From Phytohabitans rumicis (GTDB lineage: Bacteria > Actinomycetota > Actinomycetes > Mycobacteriales > Micromonosporaceae), in the NCBI RefSeq assembly GCF_011764445.1, contig NZ_BLPG01000001.1:6899001-6963000 (forward strand): a stretch of 64,000 nt of DNA. Reading direction: 5' to 3'. A program made the position numbers and the translations under genes. Positions 9,323 through 21,029 of the stretch are shown piece by piece. Under the pieces are notes generated by a model that saw nothing but the letters and a program-made list of their open reading frames with translations, had not been told where the DNA came from and searched no databases. Within the stretch, counting starts at the first letter, position 1, and every line of letters starts with the position of its first letter.

Positions 9323-10327
9323 GTGAACATCGTCGCGCGGGACCTGACCAAGATCTTCCACACCATCGTGCGCCGGCCCGGCTTCATCGGCGGCCTGACC
9401 TCCCTGGTCGCGCCCGCGCGGGCGGCCAAGACCGCGGTCGACGGCGTGTCCTTCTCGGTCGACGAGGGCGAACTGCTCGCCTTCCTCGGACCGAACGGTG
9501 CCGGCAAGTCGACCACGATCAAGATGCTGACCGGGATCCTGGTGCCCAGCTCCGGCGAGGTCGAGGTCGCCGGGATCGCCCCGCACCGCGACCGGGAGCG
9601 CAACGCCCGCAACATCGGCGCGGTGTTCGGGCAGCGTACGCAGCTGTGGTGGGACCTGCCGGCCCGCGAGTCGCTCGCCATCCTGCGGGACATCTTCAAC
9701 GTGAACGCCGAGGACTACCGCCGCCGGCTGCGCGAGTTCGACGAGCTGCTGGAGCTGTCCGAGTTCTGGGACACCCGGGTGCGGCACCTGTCCCTGGGCC
9801 AGCGGGTGCGCTGCGACCTGGCCGCCGCGCTGCTGCACGACCCGCGGATCGTCTTCCTCGACGAGCCCACCATCGGCATGGACGTCGTGGTCAAGGAGCA
9901 GGTCCGGGAGTTCCTGCGGTACCAGGTGGACAAGCGCGGCCGGACCGTCGTGCTCACCACGCACGACATGACCGAGGTCGACAAGCTCGCCGAGCGGATG
10001 GTCCTGATCAACCACGGCCGGCTGGTCTTCGACGGCTCCCTGGCCGAGCTGCGTACGCGGTTCGGTGACACCTGGCAGGTGCACGTGACGCTCGCCGAGC
10101 CGCCGGCCACCGGCGACGTGGAGGTGCCCGGCCTTCGGGTGCTGCGGCAGGATGGGCCGCGGTTCGTCTTCGGGCCCGGGGACGGCGCGACCAGCCCGCA
10201 GGACGCGCTGCGCCGCATCATCGAGCGGTACGCGATCACCGACCTGGCCATCGAGGAGAACGACCTCGAAGACGTGATGCGCCTCGCCTACCTGCAGCAT
10301 CGCTCCGACCTGGACGTGCCGGCATGA
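9323..10327 (+). CDS. ABC-2 type exporter ATP-binding protein
   Basis: The 334-residue ATPase has Walker A GPNGAGKST near residue 57, a Q-loop in GAVFGQRTQL, signature LSLGQRVRCDLAAAL, Walker B RIVFLDEPTIGMD and switch His in LTTHDM. A long N-terminal insert before Walker A and a C-terminal extension of about 80 residues are typical of ATPases paired with ABC2_membrane_6 permeases. The GTG start follows an upstream kinase gene by about 40 bp. It overlaps the first permease gene by 4 bp (ATGA), so the three genes form an operon. Substrate is unknown. Confidence 0.93.
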   Translation: MNIVARDLTKIFHTIVRRPGFIGGLTSLVAPARAAKTAVDGVSFSVDEGELLAFLGPNGAGKSTTIKMLTGILVPSSGEVEVAGIAPHRDRERNARNIGAVFGQRTQLWWDLPARESLAILRDIFNVNAEDYRRRLREFDELLELSEFWDTRVRHLSLGQRVRCDLAAALLHDPRIVFLDEPTIGMDVVVKEQVREFLRYQVDKRGRTVVLTTHDMTEVDKLAERMVLINHGRLVFDGSLAELRTRFGDTWQVHVTLAEPPATGDVEVPGLRVLRQDGPRFVFGPGDGATSPQDALRRIIERYAITDLAIEENDLEDVMRLAYLQHRSDLDVPA

Positions 10328-11124
10328 CGACAACCGCCTGGCGGGCCGCCCGGGTCACGCCGCTCGGCGAGCTGGTCCAGCCCACCCGGATCACCGCCAC
10401 CGCCGTACGCCTCGCCGGCCACGCCTTCCTCGTCTACTGCCTGTGGCGGGCCCTGTACGCCAACGTGGAGACCACCGCCGGGCTGGGCCGCGACCAGGCC
10501 GTCACGTACGCCGTGCTGGCCGTCCTGTCCACCCAGATCCGCGGCCTGGACCGCTTCGCCGCCCGCGACTCCCTGCTGCAACACGTGCAGGAGGGCACGA
10601 TCCTGTACTGGTTCCTGCGCCCGGTCTCGCCGCGCCGCTACTACCTGATCCGCGCGCTCGGCGACCAGGTGTACGGGTTCGCCTGGGTGCTCGCCGGGTA
10701 CGCCATCTGCCTCGCCGCCGGGGCGGTCAGCAAACCGGTCTCGGCCAGCGCCGCCGTGGCGTTCGCGGTCAGCCTGCTCTTCGCCCAGGTCATCATGTAC
10801 GAGCTGCTGCTCGCCGTGGACCTGCTGTGCTTCTGGACCCTGCAGAACAGCGCCGCCCTGCAGATCCTGCGCTTCCTGCAGAACCTGCTCTCCGGGGTCA
10901 TCGCGCCGCTGTGGTTCTTCCCCGACTGGTTCCTGACGATCAGCTCGTTCCTGCCGTTCCGGTACACGCTGGACGTACCCCTGTCGCTCTATATCGGACG
11001 GTTGCCCGCGGGCGACGCGCCGCGCCTGATCGCGGTGCAGCTCGTGTGGTGCGCGCTGCTGGCCCTGCTCAACCGGCGGCTGTGGCGCAAGGCGGCCGAC
11101 CAGGTCACCGTCCAAGGAGGATGA
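10324..11124 (+). CDS. ABC-2 family transporter permease (first of pair)
   Basis: The 266-residue membrane protein has about six helices and matches the ABC2_membrane_6 type by length, its position next to a long ATPase, and the motif order around QIRGLDRFAARDSLLQHVQE and FPDWFLTISSFLPFRYTLD. ATG at 10324 overlaps the ATPase stop, and its own stop overlaps the next ATG (ATGA). It is likely to form a heterodimer with the following permease. The exported compound is unknown. Confidence 0.88.
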   Translation: MTTTAWRAARVTPLGELVQPTRITATAVRLAGHAFLVYCLWRALYANVETTAGLGRDQAVTYAVLAVLSTQIRGLDRFAARDSLLQHVQEGTILYWFLRPVSPRRYYLIRALGDQVYGFAWVLAGYAICLAAGAVSKPVSASAAVAFAVSLLFAQVIMYELLLAVDLLCFWTLQNSAALQILRFLQNLLSGVIAPLWFFPDWFLTISSFLPFRYTLDVPLSLYIGRLPAGDAPRLIAVQLVWCALLALLNRRLWRKAADQVTVQGG

Positions 11125-11921
11125 CCGTGCGACTCATCTGGCGTATCACCATGCTCAACCTCAAGGCCCGGCTGGAGTACCGGACCGAGTTCCTGCTCGC
11201 CGTCGGGGTCGGCGCCGCCTGGCAGGTGTCGGTCGTGGTGTTCGCGACCGTGCTGCTGGTGCGCTTTCCCGGGCTGGGCGGCTGGAACAGCGCCGACGTC
11301 CTGCTGATGGCCAGCATGCGGCTGCTCAGCCACGGCCTGTACGTGCTCATCCTGGGCCGGGCCAGCTGGGTGTCCATCCTCGTGCAGATGGGGCAGATCG
11401 ACGCGTTCCTGCTGCGGCCGATGCCCGTGCACCGGCAGGTCCAACTCGCGTTCTTCAACGTGAACGCGGTCGGCGACCTGCTGGTGGCGCTCAGCCTCTT
11501 CGTGGGCGCGCTGTGGGCGGTCGGCCTCGACTGGACACCCTGGCGGGTCGGGTACCTGCTCATCGCGCTCGCCGGCGGCGTACTGATGGAGGGCGCCATC
11601 GCCACCGCCGTCTCCAGCGCCGCCCTGCACGGGCCGGCCACCTCGTACTTCATGCTGTGGCTGGATGAGCTGATGACCGCGTTCGGCAGCTATCCGCTGC
11701 ACATCCTGCCGGGCCTGGTGCGGGACGCGCTGACGTTCGTGCTGCCGCTGGCGTTCGTGGCGTACCTGCCATGTGCGGTGCTGACCGGCCACCTGGACAC
11801 GCTGGCGGTGCCGGAGTGGCTGGCGGTCGGGGCGCCAGTGGTCGGGCTGGTGGCGTATCTGGCGGCGCGCCGACTCTGGTCCTTCAGCCTGCGCCACTAC
11901 AAGGGCATGGGCAGCGTGTAG
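11121..11921 (+). CDS. ABC-2 family transporter permease (second of pair)
   Basis: The 266-residue protein has about six membrane helices. It starts with MTVRLIWRITMLNLKARLEY, a common opening of ABC2_membrane_6 permeases, and contains FLLRPMPVHRQVQL and SFSLRHYKGMGS near its ends. The ATG at 11121 is preceded by AAGGAGG, partly within the end of the preceding gene, so translation is coupled. It is the last gene of the exporter operon. Confidence 0.9.
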   Translation: MTVRLIWRITMLNLKARLEYRTEFLLAVGVGAAWQVSVVVFATVLLVRFPGLGGWNSADVLLMASMRLLSHGLYVLILGRASWVSILVQMGQIDAFLLRPMPVHRQVQLAFFNVNAVGDLLVALSLFVGALWAVGLDWTPWRVGYLLIALAGGVLMEGAIATAVSSAALHGPATSYFMLWLDELMTAFGSYPLHILPGLVRDALTFVLPLAFVAYLPCAVLTGHLDTLAVPEWLAVGAPVVGLVAYLAARRLWSFSLRHYKGMGSV

Positions 11922-11962
11922 CGACGGCTTGGTAGCGTCGCGGCCGACGCGAGGAGGGTTCG

Positions 11963-12148
11963 ATGAAAACCGATGCCGTTTCCCCAGCGCGGGTTGTCGC
12001 CGCCCTTGTGCTGCCCTTGGTCGCGGCCCTGGCTCTGGGAGGGTCGGCGGGCCTGCGGGTCGGGCCGACCGACACGTCCGCCATAGTGATCGCCGATGGG
12101 AAATACCCTGAAGATGGGAACAACCCTGAGAACCAGGGGCGCAACTAG
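11963..12148 (+). CDS. Small exported peptide, hypothetical
   Basis: The 61-residue product has a basic start, a hydrophobic helix (about residues 11-31, VVAALVLPLVAALALGGSA) and a short polar, acidic tail (DGKYPEDGNNPENQGRN). GAGGAGGG lies 6-7 nt before the ATG, which supports translation. It could be a secreted peptide or a membrane-anchored one. No family is recognised. It follows the exporter operon by 41 bp and may share its transcript, making it a possible accessory or cargo (speculative). Confidence 0.5.
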   Translation: MKTDAVSPARVVAALVLPLVAALALGGSAGLRVGPTDTSAIVIADGKYPEDGNNPENQGRN

Positions 12149-12156
12149 GCCCTAGG

Positions 12157-12330
12157 TCAGCGGGGCGGCGGCTTCGGCTTGACGGTGCCTGTGGCGAGCG
12201 AGGCGCTGCCGGCGCCGGGGTCGCTTGCCTGAGCACCGGCGAGCAGCAGCGCGCCGAGCAGCGCCAGGATGGCGGCGAGCGCCAGCAGCGCCAGCCGGGA
12301 TCGATGGGGAAGGGTGCGAGCCTCGGTCAT
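12157..12330 (-). CDS. Small single-pass membrane or exported protein, hypothetical
   Basis: The 57-residue product has one hydrophobic helix (about residues 12-33, LALLALAAILALLGALLLAG) after a basic start, then a short Gly/Ser/Pro/Lys tail ending KPKPPPR. The ATG at 12330 is 57 bp from the divergent ATG of the monooxygenase-like gene. The ribosome binding site is weak. No family is recognised. Confidence 0.45.
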   Translation of the reverse strand: MTEARTLPHRSRLALLALAAILALLGALLLAGAQASDPGAGSASLATGTVKPKPPPR

Positions 12331-12387
12331 GCTGGCATCCTGCCAAGTTCTCGTAGTCTGCGCTGTCCCTGCGGTTATCGTCATGTC

Positions 12388-12684
12388 ATGAGTGGTCATG
12401 TACTCTCCGTGACCTCGGCGACGCTGCCGTCCGGCGCCGAGGCCCCGGTGACCGAGGCGTATCGGCAGGCGACGGCCACATTGCCGCACATGGTCATCCA
12501 CACGGCGCTCGTGCGTGGCGAGGGCAACGAGTGGCGGATCGTCACGCTCTGGCGCAGCCGCGAGCAGTGGGAGGAGTACCGCCGCTCCGTCGACACCCCG
12601 GCCGCTGTCAAGATCTTCCGCGACGCGGGTGCGGAGCCGGTTGTGGCCGTCTTCGACGTCGTCCACCGAGCCGCGAGCGGTTGA
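12388..12684 (+). CDS. ABM-like small dimeric alpha/beta-barrel protein
   Basis: The 98-residue protein has the size and pattern of antibiotic-biosynthesis-monooxygenase-like ferredoxin folds: an early strand, HMVIHTALVRGEGNEWRIVT, then LWRSREQWEEYRRSVDTPAA and a final strand EPVVAVFDVVHR. Such proteins bind small ligands or haem breakdown products, or act as quinol monooxygenases; this one cannot be assigned further. ATG 12388 was chosen because upstream residues in the same frame look non-coding. Confidence 0.7.
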   Translation: MSGHVLSVTSATLPSGAEAPVTEAYRQATATLPHMVIHTALVRGEGNEWRIVTLWRSREQWEEYRRSVDTPAAVKIFRDAGAEPVVAVFDVVHRAASG

Positions 12685-12690
12685 GCCCGG

Positions 12691-12740
12691 GGTTTGTGAA
12701 CGTTTACCGTCGCTCCAGCAGCACTAAATGTTCACAAACC
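12691..12740. terminator. 16-bp inverted repeat between convergent genes
   Basis: Arms at 12691-12706 (GGTTTGTGAACGTTTA) and 12725-12740 pair at 15 of 16 positions around an 18-nt loop. It begins 6 bp after the monooxygenase-like gene ends. A second hairpin with a 9-bp stem and GACC loop lies at 12757-12778. Their place between converging genes fits a two-way terminator, although a protein-binding site is also possible. Confidence 0.6.
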
Positions 12741-12800
12741 AGCTGGGCATGCTCGACGCTGCCAGGACCCTGGCAGCGGCCAGCGCCGGTAGGCGCGCCG

Positions 12801-12883
12801 CGTCGATCAAGGATTTCGCGTCGATCAAGGGCATATGGTCGTGGTTTGGTGATCAAAGCACGACCATTTGCCCTTGATCGACG
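12801..12883 (+). repeat. Intergenic 63-bp inverted-repeat element, copy E2 (core 12820-12882)
   Basis: The core has the GATCAAGGGC and GCCCTTGATC arms and the GATCAAA centre on the plus strand. A single half-site lies to the left at 12801-12818. It lies between convergent genes, about 25 bp from the stop codon of glgB. Confidence 0.9.
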
Positions 12884-12907
12884 GGAAAACGGGGGAGAGG
12901 GCACGCC

Positions 12908-14790
<1,883 letters not shown>

Positions 14791-14794
<4 letters not shown>

Positions 14795-16122
14795 GATGCG
14801 GCTCCGTCCAGTGCGAGCAGGTTGCCCTCGGGCACGATGACCTTCGCGCGGCCCTCGCCGAGCAGCGCCTCGGCCTGGCGGGTGTTGAACACGGACGACT
14901 CCCGTTCGGCCGAGGCGTACGCGGCGGCGGTGCGGGCCGCGATCGTGGACCAGCCGTACCGCTCGGTCACCATCGTGCGGGCCTGCTTGGCGACCCGCCG
15001 GGCGAAGATCTGGTCGCCGAGCAGGGTGCCGACCGCGCCGGCGAGCGCGTCCGGGTCGCTGTGCGGGAACGTCACGCCGGTCACGCCCGGCTCGACGATC
15101 TCGGCGAGACCGCCGGTGGCGGACACGGCGAGCGGGGCGCCGGCGGCGGCCGCCTCCAGGGCCACCATGCCGAACGGCTCGTAGAGGCTCGGCACGACGG
15201 TGGCGTCGGTGGCGGCGAGGACGGCGGGCAGCTGCTGCTCGTTCATGAAGCCGGCGAAGCTCACCGTGTGGGTCAGGTCGAGCCGGTGCGTGGCCTCCAG
15301 CAGTTCTTCGCGGTACGGCCCGTCGCCGGCGATGACGACACGCAGCCCGGGGTGCTGGTCGCGCAACTGCGGGATGGCGTGGACGAGATGCTGCACGCCC
15401 TTCTCGTACACCAGCCGGCCGGCGAATCCGACCAGCGGGCCGTCGCCGGCGAACCTGGACCTGGCCGCGGCGACGGCGCGGGGTTGGGCCTGCCAGACGC
15501 GGTCGTCGACGCCGTTGGGGATGACCTCGACGCGCATGGCGGGCAGCTCCAGCAGGCGGCTGACCTCCCACTTCATGTACTCGGAGCAGACCAGGACGCG
15601 GCACGCCTCCTGGCCGAGCCACCACTCGACGGAGTGGATGCACTTGTTCATCTCGTCGGGGAGCCAGCCCTGGTGGCGGCCGGCTTCGGTGGCGTGGATG
15701 GTGGCGACCAGGGGAAGGTCGAGGTGCTCTTTGAGGGTGACCGCGGTGTGCGTGACGAGCCAGTCATGGGCGTGGATGACGTCGTACTCGCCGGACTCGG
15801 CCGCGCGCAGGGCCGCGCGGGTGAGCGTGTGGTTGAACGCCATGGTCCAGGCGAGCAGGGAAGGGGTGGCGAGCGGGAAGAGCGGTGGGTCTTCGGGAGC
15901 GCGGACGATGCGTACGCCGTCGGCGTACTCCTCAAGGGGCGCCCCCGGCGCGTGGCGGGTGACGACGGTGACCTCGTGTCCGGCGGCGGCGAGCGATGTG
16001 GACAGGGCGTGCACGTGCCGGCCGAGCCCTCCGACCACGACCGGCGGGTACTCCCAGGACAGCATCAGCACCCGCTGCCGGCGGGGCGTTCGGATCTCGA
16101 TTACGTCGCCTGTTGGTGTCAT
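14791..16122 (-). CDS. GT4-family glycosyltransferase, glycogen/glucan synthase-like
   Basis: The 443-residue protein has a GT-B fold. It starts near [20 protein letters not shown], contains [29 protein letters not shown] and the nucleotide-sugar site [20 protein letters not shown]. This matches GlgA/GlgM-like alpha-glucan synthases that sit next to glgB in actinomycetes, which use ADP- or UDP-glucose or make maltose-1-phosphate. The ATG at 16122 follows GGGGGCGGG; a GTG at 16188 would add 22 unsupported residues. It is coupled to glgB by overlap. The exact donor cannot be read from sequence. Confidence 0.88.
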
Positions 16123-16269
16123 TGGCCCGCCCCCTAAAAGTCTTCCCCCTGCGCACGCGCGTATAGACACCGCACCGGGTGCCTTCACGTCGTCGGGTTA
16201 GGACCAATCGTGCCGGTCCCGGGAAAACCAGTGAAGACACCATCGTTGCGGGCCTGTAACGCGCACCGA

Positions 16270-18164
16270 TCAAAACCGTCGCGCGCGCAGGACCTCCGCC
16301 ACGGACCATGCCTGAAAAGGGCAACCGGTCGCGGCGTGGGGCGCTTGCCCGTCGGCGGTTTCGCTTACGGATGCTAGGCCAAACTCGGGCAAATGAGACT
16401 CGATACCGGTGAACAACTCGCCAATTTGCCTGCCCGCCCGCCGGCTCGCGTCGGCAAATGGTCCCAGCAGCCACGGCCACACCGTGCCCTGGTGATATGC
16501 GCCATCCCGCTGCGCCGGACCACCGCGATGTTGTCCGACGTATCCGGCCGCGTCCGGCGCCAGGCTGCGCGGCCCGAGCGGGGTCAGCAGCGCCGCGCCG
16601 GCCGCGCGGAGCGCGGCCAGATCCGCCCCGAGCGGGGCATGCGGCAGCGACCACGCCAGGAGCTGATTCGGCCGCAGCGCCATGTCGTTTCCACCGGGCC
16701 CATCGAGTACGTCATACAGCCACCCGGCCGGCGATGGGTACCGGGCGCGGAAACTCGCCAGCGCCTTCGACAGCGCGGCGGGGGCGGCGCCGGGATCCTG
16801 GTTGGTGCCGGCGGCCAACTCGGCGATCGCGGCGAGCCCGTTGACCCACAGCGCGTTCACCTCCACCGGCTTGCCGGCGCGCGCGGTCACCGGCACCCCG
16901 TACACGCGGGCGTCCATCCAGGTCAGCGCCTCGCCGGGCGCGCCCTGGGTGAGCAGTCCGTCGGCCGGGTCGACGCGGATGCCGTACCGGGTGCCCTTAA
17001 GGTGGGCGTCGACCACGCCACGCAGGGCGGGCAGCAGCTCCGCGGCCAGGTCGGTGTCGCCGGTCGTGGCCACGTGCCGGTCGACCGCGTGCAGGAACCA
17101 CAGCGTCGCGTCGCAGGTGTTGTATTCGACGCTGCCGGTGTCGGCCGTGTTGGCGAGCATCCCCTCCGACAGGGTGCCCGCGTACGACCGCAGCAACTCC
17201 CGGCCCTCCTCGGCGCGCCCGGTGGCCAGGAAGAGCCCTTCGTACGCGGTCATCGTGTCCCGCGACCACGCACCGAACCACGGGTAGCCGGCCACCACGT
17301 CCGGCCCGGCCGGGGTGCGCACGATGAACGCGTCGGCGGCCAGCGCGAGCGTCGCGCCGACCGGGTCGGGACCGGCGGCCATCAGCGCGCGGTGCCGCTC
17401 CCGGGCGTTGTCTATGGTGGTGCCGGCCGCTGGCCGGTCGTCGAGGTCGCCGGCCCAGGCGAGCACCTCCAGGGTGTCCCCGGGGCGTCGAGGGCGGCGC
17501 CGAACCGCCCCGCGTACCAGAGATCCTCCTGCGGCGGGAGGCCGCGCCCGGCCTCCGCGCGGTGATGGGCGCCGCGCCACCACTGGCCGGTGGGGGTCCA
17601 GCCCGGACCGGCCATCCGGTACGACTGCTCCACGGTCGCCCCGTCCGCGGTCGGGACGACCCGGGGCGGGGGCCCGTCGGCGTACCGCTCGCCGTGCGCG
17701 TCCCGCCACGTGCACAGCGCGTCGAGGGCGAGCCGGATCGGGCCGCCGGAGATGAGCCGGTGCACGACCGCCACGCCCGGGCGGCCGTACGTCATGGCGA
17801 TCTCACGCTCCAACACGACGTCGCCGATCCGCCAGCGCCAGCGCGGCAGCCCGTCCGCCAGGTCGAAGCGTTCGAGCAGCTCATGACCCTTGGGCTCGAC
17901 CGCGCCGGAGGCCCACTCGTGGGTGCCGAGGCGCACCTGGGCGCCCGAGGCGAGGGTCACAATCGGGTCCAGCCCCACCAGGCCGGCGTGGCGTGCTGCG
18001 GGAGTATTGCCGGCGACCACGAGAAGGGCGTGGTACCGACGGGTGCGCAGGCCGGACACCGTACCCATGGCGTAGCCGCCGCGGCCGTCGGTGAGCAACC
18101 ACTCTTTCGCGGCACCGGCCGAGAGATCTCCGCATACCTGGGGTCCGAACCCGATATCGATCAT
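16270..18164 (-). CDS. Glycogen debranching enzyme (amylo-alpha-1,6-glucosidase family), frameshifted
   Basis: The N-terminal part has the GDE_N hallmarks (KEWLLTDGRGGYAMGTVSGL, RTRRYHALLVVA). The C-terminal GH133-like (alpha/alpha)6 domain has YPWFGAWSRDTMTAYEGL, NTCDATLWFLHAVDRH and HQGTVWPWLLGPF. The frame breaks after AALDAPG; one base added to the CCCC/GGGG run at 17478-17485 restores GDTLEVLAWAGD and gives 631 residues. The ATG at 18164 has GGAG upstream. It is transcribed toward the GT4 gene with a 147-bp gap and is divergent from the GH63-like gene. Confidence 0.87.
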
Positions 18165-18248
18165 TAGGCTCCATTCGGGTAGGTGACGATGGTTGTAACA
18201 CGTCACCGCGACAATGGTGCAGTGTGGTCACGACGACGGAAAGCGAAG

Positions 18249-20900
18249 GTGACTGCCCCGGTGGCGGGTGCCGGAGAAGCGGAGCATAAGCGCCTGGAGC
18301 AGGCGAACGCGGGGGCGGAGCCGTGGCGGGCCTGGGGTCCCTACCTCTCCGAGCGCGCCTGGGGCACCGTTCGCGAGGACTACAGCGAGCACGGTACGGC
18401 CTGGGACTACTTCCCGCACGACTGCGCGCGGTCGCGGGCGTACCGGTGGAACGAGGACGGCATGGCCGGCGTGTGCGACGACCGGCAGACGTTCTGTTTC
18501 GCGTTGGCGCTGTGGAACGGCCAGGATCCGATCTTGAAGGAGCGGATGTTCGGCCTGGGCGGCGACGGCGGCAACCACGGGGAGGACGTCAAGGAGTACT
18601 GGTGGTACGAGGACTCCACGCCGACCCACTCCTGGATGCGCTGGCGCTACCACTACCCGCAGCGGGCCTTCCCGTACGACGACCTGGTGGCCGTCAACGC
18701 CGCTCGCGGCCGCGACGAGACCGAGTACGAGCTGGTCGACACCGGGGTCTTCGACGAGGACCGGTACTGGGCGGTGACCGTCGACTACGCCAAGGCGTCG
18801 CCGACCGACATGTGCATCATGGTCAACGTCGCCAACCGGGGCCCGGAGACCGCCACCCTGCACGTGCTGCCCACGCTGTGGTTTCGCAACACCTGGTCGT
18901 GGGGGCTGCCGGGGCGTGACCAGGTGCCGGTCTTGACCGGCGAGGACGGGCGGCTGGTCGGTCAGCACTGGGTGCTCGGGCAGATCGTGTTGCAGGGCGA
19001 GGGCGATCCGACCGTGCTGACCTGCGACAACGAGACCAACACCCAGCGCCTGTGGGGGCTGGAGGGGCGCAGCGACTACCCGAAGGACGGCATCAACGAC
19101 CACGTGGTCGACGGTGCTTCGACGGTGAATCCGGCGCTGACTGGGACAAAAGGGGCATTACACTACAAACTGACCGTGCCGCCCGGCGGGGAGATGTGGA
19201 TCCGGCTGCGGCTCACGCTCACCTCGCCGCCGCCCGGCACCGAGTCGGCGCCGCTGCTCGACCTCGGCACCGGCTTCGACCAGGTGGTCGCCGCGCGGCG
19301 CGCCGAGGCCGACGCGTACTTCACCGGGCTGATCCCGCAGAGCGCCACCCGAGACGAGGCGCTCGTGGCCCGGCGGGCCATCGCCGGGCTGATGTGGGGC
19401 AAGCAGTTCTACCACTTCGACGTGGAGCAGTGGCTCACCGGCGACCCGGCCAGTTCGTCGCCGCCGACCGGGCGCCGGCACGGGCGCAACAGCGCCTGGT
19501 GGCACATGAACAGCTTCGACGTCATCTCCATGCCCGACCCCTGGGAGTACCCCTGGTACGCCGCCTGGGACCTGGCGTTCCACTGCGTGACGCTGGCGCG
19601 GGTCGACCCCGAGTTCGCCAAGCAGCAGGTGCTGCTGCTCCTGCGCGAGTGGTACATGCACCCCAACGGGCAGATCCCCGCGTACGAGTGGATGTTCGGC
19701 GACGTCAACCCGCCGGTGCACGCCTGGGCCGCGCTGCGGGTGTTCGAGATCGACGGTGGGCGGGACTACGACTTCCTCGCCCGGGTCATGCACAAGCTGC
19801 TGCTCAACTTCACCTGGTGGGTCAACCGCAAGGACATCAACGGCAACAACGTCTTCGAGGGCGGCTTCCTCGGCCTGGACAACGTCGGCCCGTTCGACCG
19901 GTCGGCCGCGCTGCCCGTGGCCGGCGTGCTGGAGCAGTCCGACGGCACCGGCTGGATGGCCATGTACGCCCTCAACCTGCTCGACATGGCCGTCCGCCTC
20001 GCCGAGCACGACCGCGCGTACGAGGACGTGGCCACCAAGTTCTTCGAGCACTTCGCGTACATCGCCTCGGCCGCGTACCACCAGGGGCTGTGGGACGAGG
20101 AGGACGCGTTCTTCTACGACCAGCTCCGGCTGCCCGACGGCAGCACCGTGCCGCTCAAGGTGCGCTCGGTGGTCGGCCTGCTGCCGCTGGCCGCCACCAC
20201 CACACTCAGCTCCCGCACCCTCGCCCGGCTGCCCGAGTTGGCCGCCCGGCTGCGCTGGTTCCTGGTCAACAAGCCGGCGTACACCGACGTACTGGGCGCC
20301 CGCCGGCTCGCCACCGACGGGCGGCAGCGGCGCCTGCTGTCCATGGTGGGGCCCGAGCAGATCGTCCGGATCCTGGCGCGCATGCTGGACGAGGAGGAGT
20401 TCCTGTCCCCGTACGGCCTGCGCACGCTGTCCCGCAGCCACCTGGACAAGCCGTTCACGGTGTCGCTGGGCGGCCAGGACTTCACCGTCGGGTACGAGCC
20501 GGCCGAGTCGACCAGCGGCCTGTTCGGCGGCAACTCCAACTGGCGCGGCCCGATCTGGATGCCGACCAACTACCTGCTGGTGTGCGCGCTGCGCGACTAC
20601 GCCCAGTTCTTCGGCGACGACCTGATGATCGAGCACCCGACCCGGTCCGGGAAGAAACGCACCCTCAACGAGGTGGCCGACGATCTGTCCGAGCGCCTGA
20701 TCGCCCTGTTCGTACCGGACGCGGGCGGCCGCCGCCCCATGTACGGCGCGCAGGAACTCTTCCAGACCAACCCGGACTGGAAGGACCTGATCGCCTTCCC
20801 CGAGTACTTCCACGGCGACAACGGCGCCGGCCTGGGCGCCTGGCACCAAACCGGCTGGACCGCCCTGGTAGCCGACCTAATCCTCACCACCCGCCCCTAA
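18249..20900 (+). CDS. MGH1/GH63-like glucosidase
   Basis: The product is 883 residues from the GTG at 18249; longer starts back to 18183 exist. Early motifs (AWGPYLSERAWGTVREDYSE, YFPHDCARSRAYRWNEDG) and the later DPWEYPWYAAWDLAFHCV, PAYEWMFGDVNPPVHAWAAL and GGNSNWRGPIWMPTNYL are those of the cytosolic actinobacterial GH63-type MGH1 proteins with an (alpha/alpha)6 barrel. No signal peptide is seen. Being divergent from the debranching gene and next to glgB suggests a role in alpha-glucan or glucosyl-compatible-solute breakdown (inference). Confidence 0.85.
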   Translation: MTAPVAGAGEAEHKRLEQANAGAEPWRAWGPYLSERAWGTVREDYSEHGTAWDYFPHDCARSRAYRWNEDGMAGVCDDRQTFCFALALWNGQDPILKERMFGLGGDGGNHGEDVKEYWWYEDSTPTHSWMRWRYHYPQRAFPYDDLVAVNAARGRDETEYELVDTGVFDEDRYWAVTVDYAKASPTDMCIMVNVANRGPETATLHVLPTLWFRNTWSWGLPGRDQVPVLTGEDGRLVGQHWVLGQIVLQGEGDPTVLTCDNETNTQRLWGLEGRSDYPKDGINDHVVDGASTVNPALTGTKGALHYKLTVPPGGEMWIRLRLTLTSPPPGTESAPLLDLGTGFDQVVAARRAEADAYFTGLIPQSATRDEALVARRAIAGLMWGKQFYHFDVEQWLTGDPASSSPPTGRRHGRNSAWWHMNSFDVISMPDPWEYPWYAAWDLAFHCVTLARVDPEFAKQQVLLLLREWYMHPNGQIPAYEWMFGDVNPPVHAWAALRVFEIDGGRDYDFLARVMHKLLLNFTWWVNRKDINGNNVFEGGFLGLDNVGPFDRSAALPVAGVLEQSDGTGWMAMYALNLLDMAVRLAEHDRAYEDVATKFFEHFAYIASAAYHQGLWDEEDAFFYDQLRLPDGSTVPLKVRSVVGLLPLAATTTLSSRTLARLPELAARLRWFLVNKPAYTDVLGARRLATDGRQRRLLSMVGPEQIVRILARMLDEEEFLSPYGLRTLSRSHLDKPFTVSLGGQDFTVGYEPAESTSGLFGGNSNWRGPIWMPTNYLLVCALRDYAQFFGDDLMIEHPTRSGKKRTLNEVADDLSERLIALFVPDAGGRRPMYGAQELFQTNPDWKDLIAFPEYFHGDNGAGLGAWHQTGWTALVADLILTTRP

Positions 20901-20925
20901 CCCGCCCTTTGCCCCCGCTCTCCCC

Positions 20926-21008
20926 GTCGATCAAGGGCAAACGGTCGTGCTTTGATCTCCAAACCACGACCCTTTGCCCTTGATCGGCGTCGAAATCCTT
21001 GATCGGCG
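20926..21008 (-). repeat. Intergenic 63-bp inverted-repeat element, copy E3 (core 20926-20988)
   Basis: The core is inverted relative to E1: its centre reads TTTGATCTCC on the plus strand. One half-site lies to the right at 20995-21008. It starts 25 bp after the GH63-like gene stops, as if serving as its 3' end. It is paired with E4, 218 bp away. Confidence 0.9.
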
Positions 21009-21029
21009 AGGTGGCGAGGGGTCGCTCAA

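Noticed and set aside
7408-9699. 763-residue open frame on the minus strand over the kinase gene
   Set aside because: It is a shadow of the receptor-kinase gene and the ABC start, with low-complexity Arg/Gly composition and no motifs.
14795-15643. N-terminal extension of the glgB reading frame
   Set aside because: These residues overlap the GT4 gene in another frame and look non-coding; the TTG at 14794 fits the overlap and a ribosome binding site.
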